Origin: Bacillota bacterium
Lineage (GTDB): Bacteria > Bacillota > Desulfotomaculia > Desulfotomaculales > Desulfallaceae
Direction of reading: 5' to 3'
NCBI GenBank assembly: GCA_023439185.1
Contig: JAEXOR010000023.1
Coordinates: forward strand, 30,677 to 94,676
DNA: 64,000 nucleotides
In this document: positions 1 to 5,812 of the stretch, piece by piece
Numbering within the stretch: position 1 is the stretch's first letter
How the letters are laid out: every line of letters begins with the position of its first letter
Notes under the pieces: model-generated
Database searches by the model: none
What the model saw: only the letters and a program-made list of their open reading frames with translations
Told to the model about the DNA's origin: nothing
Made by a program: the position numbers and the translations under genes

Positions 1-450
1 ATCATGATTCTGGCCGCCGAGGACATCGGGCTGGCCGATCCCCAGGCTCTGGTGATAGCCACGGCCGCGGCCCAGGCGGTGGAGCGCATCGGGATGCCCG
101 AAGCCCGGATCATCCTGGCTGAAGCCGCGGTTTACATGGCCCTGGCGCCCAAGAGCAACGCCGCCTACCTGGGCATTGAAGCCGCTCTGGAAGCGGTGCG
201 TGTTGAACAAATAACCGCGGTGCCGGCTCATCTGCGGGATACGAGCTATAGCGGCGCCAAAAAGAAATTAGGCCACGGTTTCGGATATAAATACCCCCAT
301 GATTATCCGAACCACTGGGTTATCCAGCAGTACCTGCCGGATAACATGAAAGGCAGGGTCTTCTACCGGCCTTCGGAACAGGAAAGGGAAAAACACCTCT
401 GGGAACGTTGGAGCAGCCGGAAAGAGGATAACAACCGGGGAAAAAGTTAA
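1..450 (+). CDS. rarA: Replication-associated recombination protein A, C-terminal part (partial)
   Basis: The visible 149 residues match the C-terminal region of the RarA/MgsA family of AAA+ ATPases, which act at stalled replication forks. Family-typical stretches are EDIGLADPQAL near the beginning, PKSNAAYLGIEAAL in the middle, and GYKYPHDYPNHWV followed by QQYLP. The ATPase core with Walker motifs lies upstream of the window, so the gene is cut at its 5' end; the ATG at position 4 is internal. The stop TAA is followed about 20 bases later by the promoter of the next operon. The C-terminal tail is charged (Glu, Lys, Arg), as is common in the family. Identification is by motif recall only. 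Confidence 0.9.
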   Translation: MMILAAEDIGLADPQALVIATAAAQAVERIGMPEARIILAEAAVYMALAPKSNAAYLGIEAALEAVRVEQITAVPAHLRDTSYSGAKKKLGHGFGYKYPHDYPNHWVIQQYLPDNMKGRVFYRPSEQEREKHLWERWSSRKEDNNRGKS

Positions 451-472
451 TAAAAAGTTAAGTAAGACTTAA

Positions 473-501
473 TTGACAATAACCTATCGGAATGCTAAGA
501 T
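473..501 (+). promoter_or_regulatory. Sigma-A type promoter of the isc/mnmA operon
   Basis: TTGACA at 473-478 and TAAGAT at 496-501 are separated by exactly 17 bases. Downstream, before the start codon, lies AT-rich sequence with the short inverted repeat AATTA...TAATT (about 510-527). That repeat could be an Rrf2-type operator for autoregulation, but it is too short to be sure. Confidence 0.65.
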
Positions 502-558
502 ATCAATGTAATTAATTCCTAGTAATTTAGTGCGGATTAAAGAGGGGTGGTGGGATTA

Positions 559-1029
559 TTGAGGTTGTCCACACGTGGACATTATGGGTTAAAGGCTATG
601 TTCGATCTGGCTCAACATTACGGAAACGAACCTGTTCCTTTAAAAACCGTAGCGGAAAGGCAGAACATATCGGAAAACTACCTGGAACAGTTAATTGCCA
701 CCTTGCGTAAAACAGGACTGGTAAAAAGCGTACGGGGTTCCCAGGGAGGATATATATTAGCCCGGGCTCCGGAAAAAATAACCGTTGGCGATATTATCCG
801 GGTCATGGAAGGTCCGATTGCTCCGGTGGACTGCGTCAGCGAAATTGACCCCGCTGAATGCGACCAGGCCGACTACTGTATCACCCGTTCGGTATGGGCC
901 AGGGTAAGGGACTCGTTGGCCGAGCTTATGGATTCCATCAGTCTGGCGGATATGCTGCGTGACGCTGACAAGGCAAAACAGGGAAGCGCGTCGCAAGTCA
1001 GTGAACAACAAAAAAACATCAGCAGCTAG
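559..1029 (+). CDS. iscR: Rrf2/IscR-family transcriptional regulator, probable Fe-S sensor
   Basis: This 156-residue winged-helix protein has the Rrf2 signature: LSTRGHYGLKAMFDLA at the N-terminus, the recognition region ISENYLEQLIATLRKTGLV, and the wing RGSQGGYILAR. Three cysteines, C92, C101 and C107 (counting from TTG 559), sit where IscR ligates an Fe-S cluster. The spacing is C-x8-C-x5-C rather than the C-x5-C-x5-C of E. coli IscR. I chose the TTG at 559 because AGAGGGGTGG ends about 8 bases upstream; an in-frame GTG at 547 lies inside that ribosome site. It is the first gene of an operon with a cysteine desulfurase, IscU and MnmA, so it probably represses this operon according to Fe-S status. 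CymR-like cysteine regulation is the alternative. Confidence 0.85.
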   Translation: MRLSTRGHYGLKAMFDLAQHYGNEPVPLKTVAERQNISENYLEQLIATLRKTGLVKSVRGSQGGYILARAPEKITVGDIIRVMEGPIAPVDCVSEIDPAECDQADYCITRSVWARVRDSLAELMDSISLADMLRDADKAKQGSASQVSEQQKNISS

Positions 1030-1053
1030 AACAACAAAAGGAGGAGCATTGCT

Positions 1054-2283
1054 TTGGAAAGAGTATACTTTGATCATAGCGCGACCACGCCGGTACGTCC
1101 GGAAGTTGTGGAGGAGATGCAGAAATACCTGACCGAGGTTTTCGGCAACCCCACCAGCATGCACTACTTCGGCAGGATGGCCAGAAAAGCCATTGAAGAA
1201 GCCCGGGAGAAAGTAGCCCAGGCCATCGGCGCCCAGGCTAATGAAATTGTTTTTACCAGCGGCGGAACTGAATCAAATAATATGGCCATCCACGGCGTAG
1301 CCATGATTAACAAAAACCGCGGCAACCATATCATCACCTCGGCCGTGGAACACCATGCAGTGCTTAATACAGTGAAGGCGCTTGGCAAACAGGGTTTTAC
1401 CATTACCATCCTGCCGGTAGACAAGTATGGTATGGTTGATGTTGATGATCTGGCCAATGCCATTACGGATAAAACCATCCTGGTCACCATCATGCACGCC
1501 AACAATGAAATGGGCACCATCCAACCCATCAAAGAGCTGGCTGCCGTGGCCAAAAGCAAGGGGATCACATTCCACACCGATGCCGTGCAGTCCATGGGCA
1601 AAATTCCGGTGGACGTCAACGAACTCGGGGTGGATTTGTTGACCATCAGCGGACATAAAATTTACGGACCCAAGGGAATAGGCGCCTTGTACATCCGTAA
1701 AGGCACCCGCTGGAGACAATCCTTGTTCCACGGCGGAGCCCAGGAGAAGCTGCGCCGGGCGGGCACCGAAAACATGCCGGGGATCATGGCTCTGGGCAAA
1801 GCTTGCGAACTGGCGGTTCAGGATCTGGACCACGAACCCGCTTATCTGACGGGCATCCGTGATAAAATGATTAAGGAGGTCTTGGACAAGATCCCCAATA
1901 CCATATTAACCGGTCACCCTGAAAAGCGCCTGCCCAATCATGCCAGCTTTATTTTCGAGTACATTGAAGGCGAATCAATGCTGCTCAGCCTGGATATGAA
2001 AGGGTTCGCGGCATCAAGCGGATCGGCCTGTACATCAGGTTCCCTTGAACCGTCCCACGTGTTGCTGGCCATGGGTATACCCCATGAACTGGCTCACGGT
2101 TCCATCCGCATCACCCTGGGGCGGGACAACAAGCCCGGGGATGTGGACAGGTTCATGGAAGTGATGCCACCCATCGTGGAACGCCTGAGATCCATGTCAC
2201 CCCTGGATCAGGAAACCGAGTTCGCCATGGAAAGCGACTGTGTTGCCTGCAGGGTCAGCGACACCTGTCACCGGCAGGTATAG
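1054..2283 (+). CDS. iscS: Cysteine desulfurase (IscS/NifS family)
   Basis: This PLP enzyme removes sulfur from cysteine, giving alanine and an enzyme persulfide for Fe-S assembly and tRNA thiolation. At 409 residues it shows FDHSATTPVRPEV at the N-terminus, FTSGGTESNNMAI (cofactor phosphate site), HTDAVQSMGK, the PLP-lysine region SGHKIYGPKGIGAL, and the mobile-loop cysteine in SGSACTSGSLEPSHVL. The C-terminal tail contains three further cysteines (DCVACRVSDTC), an extension I do not associate with the core fold. The start is TTG 1054, preceded by AAAGGAGG. It lies 24 bases after the regulator and upstream of iscU and mnmA, so it likely serves both Fe-S assembly and tRNA 2-thiouridine synthesis. 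Confidence 0.95.
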   Translation: MERVYFDHSATTPVRPEVVEEMQKYLTEVFGNPTSMHYFGRMARKAIEEAREKVAQAIGAQANEIVFTSGGTESNNMAIHGVAMINKNRGNHIITSAVEHHAVLNTVKALGKQGFTITILPVDKYGMVDVDDLANAITDKTILVTIMHANNEMGTIQPIKELAAVAKSKGITFHTDAVQSMGKIPVDVNELGVDLLTISGHKIYGPKGIGALYIRKGTRWRQSLFHGGAQEKLRRAGTENMPGIMALGKACELAVQDLDHEPAYLTGIRDKMIKEVLDKIPNTILTGHPEKRLPNHASFIFEYIEGESMLLSLDMKGFAASSGSACTSGSLEPSHVLLAMGIPHELAHGSIRITLGRDNKPGDVDRFMEVMPPIVERLRSMSPLDQETEFAMESDCVACRVSDTCHRQV

Positions 2284-2286
2284 CAC

Positions 2287-2313
2287 CAGGAGTCAGAATT
2301 CAGGAGTCAGAAT
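2287..2313 (+). repeat. 13-bp direct repeat in the iscS-iscU gap
   Basis: CAGGAGTCAGAAT occurs at 2287-2299 and again at 2301-2313. No function is apparent. It lies in the 116-base gap between the desulfurase and the scaffold gene. Confidence 0.6.
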
Positions 2314-2399
2314 AAAATAATGTTTTAGGCGAATAAAGGATTGCTGAAGCCGGTGGATATTTTTTATCATTACGTTAAAAATATGGGGAGGAAGCGGAC

Positions 2400-2768
2400 A
2401 TGTATACTGAAAAAGTTATGGATCACTTTGAAAATCCGCGTAACGTAGGGGAAATCCCCGATGCCAGCGGAGTGGGGCAGGTGGGCAACCCAACCTGCGG
2501 CGATATTATGAAAATATACCTGAAAGTGGAAGATAACGTTATCAAAGACATCAAATTTAAAACCTTCGGCTGTGGCGCGGCCATTGCCACCAGCAGCATG
2601 GTTACCGAAATGGCCAAGGGTAAAACCATAGAAGAGGCCCTGCAGCTCAGCAACAAGGCGGTGGCGGAAGCGCTGGACGGCCTGCCGCCCAAGAAAATGC
2701 ACTGTTCCAACCTGGCTGCCGACGCGCTGCACGCGGCAATCAAAGATTACCAGGAAAAACAAAAATAA
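2400..2768 (+). CDS. iscU: Iron-sulfur cluster assembly scaffold IscU/NifU-N
   Basis: This 122-residue scaffold protein transiently holds nascent Fe-S clusters built with sulfur from the desulfurase encoded just upstream. It shows the IscU/NifU N-terminal signature MDHFENPRNVG, and the three cluster-ligating cysteines are in GNPTCGD, FGCGAAIATSS and HCSNLAADAL. The length is typical of a stand-alone IscU. The start ATG 2400 has GGGGAGGAAG about 8 bases upstream. Downstream mnmA follows after 18 bases, so the two are cotranscribed. Confidence 0.95.
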   Translation: MYTEKVMDHFENPRNVGEIPDASGVGQVGNPTCGDIMKIYLKVEDNVIKDIKFKTFGCGAAIATSSMVTEMAKGKTIEEALQLSNKAVAEALDGLPPKKMHCSNLAADALHAAIKDYQEKQK

Positions 2769-2786
2769 AGGATACCGGGTGATATT

Positions 2787-3872
2787 TTGGACTCCAGCAA
2801 TAAAACAGTGGTTGTGGCCATGAGTGGCGGCGTTGACAGTTCTGTCACCGCCGCCCTTTTATTAGAGCAGGGTTACCGGGTGATTGGGGTCACCATGCAG
2901 ATCTGGGACCCTTCCGTAACCGAAGTGGACGGTGATTACGTAGGTTGCTGCTCACTGGCGGCTGTGGACGATGCCCGCGCCGTCGCCGATAAACTGGACA
3001 TCCCTTATTACGTGCTTAACTTTCACGATTTGTTCCGGCGCACTGTGGTGCATGACTTCTGCCGTCAGTATGTCTCGGGCCGCACCCCTAACCCATGTGT
3101 GCTCTGCAACCGGGTTATCAAATTCGAAGCCCTGCTGCAAAAAGCCAGGGCCCTGGAGGCGGATTATCTGGCCACCGGGCATTATGCCATTATCGGTCAC
3201 GACAGGCAGACCGGCCGTCATACTCTTAAGAAAGCCAGGGATAAGCACAAGGACCAAACCTATTTCCTGTATCCGATGACCCAGGAGCAACTTACCCACA
3301 CCCTGATGCCCCTGGGCAGATTCATCAAGGACGAGGTACGGCGGATGGCGGCCCAAAGGGGCCTGAAAGTGGCGGAAAAGCCCGAAAGCCAGGAAATATG
3401 TTTTGTGCCCGATGACAACTACCGGAATTTTCTGCGGGAAAACGCCGCCGGGCAGATCAAACCCGGCCCGTTTCTGAATCTGGACGGCAATGAAATAGGC
3501 CGTCACGAGGGGATCGCCTATTATACCGTCGGCCAGCGCCGCGGCCTGGGGCTGGCCACCGGGGCCAGGGTCTACGTGGTGGCTATAGATCCGGAGCGCA
3601 ACGCCGTAATCGTCGGACCTGAAGAAGCGCTGAACAAAACCAGCCTGACGGCGACAGATCTGAACCTGGTACTGGTTGAAAGCCTCACCGGCCCCACCCG
3701 GGTCGAAGCTAAAATCAGGTATAACGGAGCCCCCGCGCCGGCCACCTTAACCCCGCTGGACGAACGCCGGGTCCGGGTTGATTTCGATACTCCGCAGCGG
3801 GCCGTCACCCCCGGCCAGGCCGTGGTATTTTACCAGGGCGAATATCTCCTGGGCGGCGGTACCATAGAGTAA
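2787..3872 (+). CDS. mnmA: tRNA-specific 2-thiouridylase MnmA
   Basis: The enzyme adenylates and thiolates U34 of tRNA Lys/Glu/Gln using sulfur relayed from the desulfurase. The 361-residue product has the PP-loop VVVAMSGGVDSSVTAALL near the N-terminus, the GCCSLAAVDDAR region, the catalytic-cysteine segment TPNPCVLCNRVIKF, ATGHYA, and the second catalytic cysteine in ESQEICFVPDDNY. The start is TTG 2787 after a GGTGATATT-type spacer. It is the last gene of the Fe-S operon and is followed by a hairpin (3878-3903), consistent with transcription ending there. Confidence 0.95.
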   Translation: MDSSNKTVVVAMSGGVDSSVTAALLLEQGYRVIGVTMQIWDPSVTEVDGDYVGCCSLAAVDDARAVADKLDIPYYVLNFHDLFRRTVVHDFCRQYVSGRTPNPCVLCNRVIKFEALLQKARALEADYLATGHYAIIGHDRQTGRHTLKKARDKHKDQTYFLYPMTQEQLTHTLMPLGRFIKDEVRRMAAQRGLKVAEKPESQEICFVPDDNYRNFLRENAAGQIKPGPFLNLDGNEIGRHEGIAYYTVGQRRGLGLATGARVYVVAIDPERNAVIVGPEEALNKTSLTATDLNLVLVESLTGPTRVEAKIRYNGAPAPATLTPLDERRVRVDFDTPQRAVTPGQAVVFYQGEYLLGGGTIE

Positions 3873-3877
3873 ACACG

Positions 3878-3903
3878 AGGCCGGATTTAAATAAGTCCGG
3901 CCT
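3878..3903 (+). terminator. Hairpin after mnmA, probable terminator
   Basis: AGGCCGGA (3878-3885) pairs perfectly with TCCGGCCT (3896-3903) across a 10-base AT-rich loop. The tail is AT-rich but lacks a long T run. Confidence 0.6.
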
Positions 3904-3967
3904 ATTGCATTACCGGGTAAAAAATTGGGCATAATGGGAGCATGAGAATTCCAAGGGGGCGGATAGG

Positions 3968-4141
3968 TTGCATTGCCCGGTATGCGGCGGTAAAGCCACC
4001 GGCAAGGTGGGCGTGGATCAATATTACTGCTGGGATTGCTGCGTCGAATACAGACTGAATAAAGAAGGGGTCAACATTTTCGAGGTCGGCGAGGACGGCA
4101 GCCTGGTTTCTTTTGACCCGGCTAACGAAAGCTTGCTTTAA
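3968..4141 (+). CDS. Small zinc-ribbon-like protein (57 aa)
   Basis: This short open frame starts at TTG 3968 with AAGGGGG about 9 bases upstream and ends at TAA 4139-4141. The product begins MHCPVCGGKATGKVG and continues YYCWDCCVEY, so two CxxC pairs could bind one zinc. The acidic second half contains no recognisable motif. It lies alone between the mnmA terminator and another small gene. No function can be given; a role as a small metal-binding accessory protein is only a guess. Support comes from the ribosome site, the paired cysteines and coding-like composition. Confidence 0.6.
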   Translation: MHCPVCGGKATGKVGVDQYYCWDCCVEYRLNKEGVNIFEVGEDGSLVSFDPANESLL

Positions 4142-4238
4142 AGGTAAGGGGACACACCTCTTCGAGAAATGCCCCCAACAGATGAATGTCCCTAACGGAT
4201 GAATGTCCCCAATATAGTACTTTGGGAAGGTGAGGTTT

Positions 4239-4436
4239 TTGACCAGGAATTTTTGGCGGGGCGTAATAGCCGGCAGTGTACTGGCCGCTGTTATGACTAT
4301 GATGAGGAAACCGCATCGTAAGCCGGCGGAGTTACCCGGCATGGATAGGGTCAGGCGCATGCACCCGCGCCGGTCGGCTGATAAGATGTTAAAAGGCGTG
4401 ACCCGGACAGTGGAAGGATTAATCAAAAAACGGTAG
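4239..4436 (+). CDS. Small basic membrane protein, YtxH-like hypothetical
   Basis: The product of about 65 residues has one hydrophobic N-terminal segment (WRGVIAGSVLAAVMTMM) followed by a strongly basic tail rich in Arg and Lys. That layout resembles small YtxH-type envelope proteins, but no diagnostic motif is present. I favour TTG 4239 (GGGAAGGTGAGG 4-5 bases upstream) over the GTG at 4230 that lies within the ribosome site. Imperfect repeats of GATGAATGTCCC (about 4175-4205) precede it. A perfect hairpin follows at 4447. Function unknown. Confidence 0.5.
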   Translation: MTRNFWRGVIAGSVLAAVMTMMRKPHRKPAELPGMDRVRRMHPRRSADKMLKGVTRTVEGLIKKR

Positions 4437-4446
4437 CTGATCTTAT

Positions 4447-4476
4447 AAAAAGTGAGGATGGCCATCCTCACTTTTT
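4447..4476 (+). terminator. Perfect 30-bp palindrome with flanking A/T runs, bidirectional terminator
   Basis: AAAAAGTGAGGATGG (4447-4461) is followed immediately by its exact reverse complement CCATCCTCACTTTTT. It forms a strong hairpin with a run of U on either strand. It separates the small basic protein gene from the AI-2E family gene and overlaps the upstream extension of that gene's open frame. Confidence 0.75.
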
Positions 4477-4514
4477 ACAAGTTTGGCGTTCTTTTATTTG
4501 GGGCGGTGGTTTTT

Positions 4515-5558
4515 TTGCCTTGGTGGCGCAGAAAAAAGAATTACTGGATCATTCTTGCGGTCATGATGGCGGTATTCATGACTTATTTTATCTACCTCCT
4601 GCGGGGTATTTTTTTATCCCTGATCCTGGCCGTGGTCATAACCTACATTTGTTATCCTTTGGTACGGGCGGTGGAACATAAGGGCGTTTCCAGAACATCA
4701 GCCATCTGTATTGTTTACGCGGCCATGGCGTTTATTGTGGCCGGTCTGCTGCTTTACGGCATACCCCATATTATTGCCCAGTTATACAGGGTAGCTGAAA
4801 CGGCGCCCGGATACGCCGCCCGGGTACAAGAATTCACCGCATCACTGCAGATAGAATACGCCAGGGCGGGCATTCCCGAGGCGCTGCGCCGGGTTATTGA
4901 CGAACGGATCGGCTGGCTGGAAAATATACTGGTGCAGCAGGCCGAGCGGGTATTGGAAACCATCCTGGGGTTGGCGGGATATGTTTTCAACATCATCCTG
5001 GCCCCGGTTTTCGCGTTTTACATATTGAAAGACATTGAGTTTTTTACCGGCCGCGCCGTTTCCTTCATTCCGCCTCAAAACAGGTCGGACATGCTGGCCC
5101 TGGGCAGTGAAATAAGCAAAATTCTAGACAGCTATGTACGCGGTTACCTTTTGGTAAGCTTAATCGTGGGCTTGATGACCGCCCTGACCATGACTGCTTT
5201 AAACATGGAATTTGCGCTAATGCTGGGCATCTTCGCCGGCCTGACCAACCTGATCCCTTATTTCGGCCCGCTGATTGGCGCCATTCCGGCCATTGCCCTG
5301 GCCTTACTTATTTCCAAGTGGATGGTGCTTAAAGTGGCCATCGTCTACCTGCTAATTCAGCAAATCGAATCCGCCGTCATCAGTCCCAGGATCATCGGCA
5401 AACGGGTGGGCCTGCACCCACTGTTTGTTATCCTGGTGCTTCTGGCCGGCACCCAGCTTTACGGCCTTACCGGGCTGATCCTGTCCGTGCCACTGGCCGC
5501 CATCCTGCGGGCAATTTTCAACTTCTCCATCCGCAAAATCCTGCCGGAATATAATTAA
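4515..5558 (+). CDS. AI-2E family transporter (UPF0118/YtvI-like permease)
   Basis: This polytopic membrane protein of the AI-2E/PerM family has hydrophobic segments from the N-terminus (YWIILAVMMAVFMTYFIYLL) to the end. It has the family's large soluble loop between early and late helices (residues about 90-150) and the C-terminal signature GLTNLIPYFGPLIGAIPA. RIIGKRVGLHPL follows, then the last helices. The open frame extends to GTG 4452, but that start lies inside the terminator palindrome. I therefore place the start at TTG 4515 behind GGGGCGGTGG, with GTG 4506 as alternative. Substrates of this family vary (autoinducer, cations, small metabolites) and none can be assigned here. Confidence 0.8.
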   Translation: MPWWRRKKNYWIILAVMMAVFMTYFIYLLRGIFLSLILAVVITYICYPLVRAVEHKGVSRTSAICIVYAAMAFIVAGLLLYGIPHIIAQLYRVAETAPGYAARVQEFTASLQIEYARAGIPEALRRVIDERIGWLENILVQQAERVLETILGLAGYVFNIILAPVFAFYILKDIEFFTGRAVSFIPPQNRSDMLALGSEISKILDSYVRGYLLVSLIVGLMTALTMTALNMEFALMLGIFAGLTNLIPYFGPLIGAIPAIALALLISKWMVLKVAIVYLLIQQIESAVISPRIIGKRVGLHPLFVILVLLAGTQLYGLTGLILSVPLAAILRAIFNFSIRKILPEYN

Positions 5559-5596
5559 TAAAAAACACGTGCAAAACAACCCGGATCTAACCCTGC

Positions 5597-5625
5597 TTGA
5601 CTGGATTAAATCATTTTTGTATAAT
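5597..5625 (+). promoter_or_regulatory. Sigma-A promoter of alaS leader
   Basis: TTGACT (5597-5602) and TATAAT (5620-5625) are 17 bases apart. Transcription would begin near 5632, only about 85 bases before the T-box sequence. Confidence 0.75.
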
Positions 5626-5653
5626 TATAGCGCATTTACATACATAAACCGGG

Positions 5654-5776
5654 CCGCCCGGCAAAGTTAATGCCAAAGGGCGGACAACGGCCTGTCACAG
5701 ACCGCAGGGCCGCTGTTAAACAGGGTGGTACCGCGGAGCCTTTCCGTCCCTGTCAGGGGAAGAAAGGCTCTTTTTT
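5654..5776 (+). promoter_or_regulatory. T-box riboswitch leader of alaS (unusually short 5' domain)
   Basis: The conserved T-box sequence AACAGGGTGGTACCGCG is at 5719-5735. The terminator pairs GAGCCTTTC (5736-5744) with GAAAGGCTC (5762-5770) and is followed by six T. The competing antiterminator pairs CAGGG within the T-box with CCCTG at 5748-5752. Upstream, CCGCCC (5654-5659) pairs with GGGCGG (5678-5683) and inner GGC with GCC 5672-5674; a second stem uses CGGCC and GGCCG around 5687-5712. The GCC could be the alanine specifier, but it is drawn in a stem. The leader should read through when uncharged tRNA-Ala accumulates. Confidence 0.85.
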
Positions 5777-5812
5777 GGATCACCAGGTCACACTTTTGGG
5801 GGTGGAGTTAAA

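Noticed and set aside
4452..4514. N-terminal extension of the AI-2E family gene to GTG 4452
   Set aside because: This start lies inside a perfect terminator palindrome with no ribosome site.
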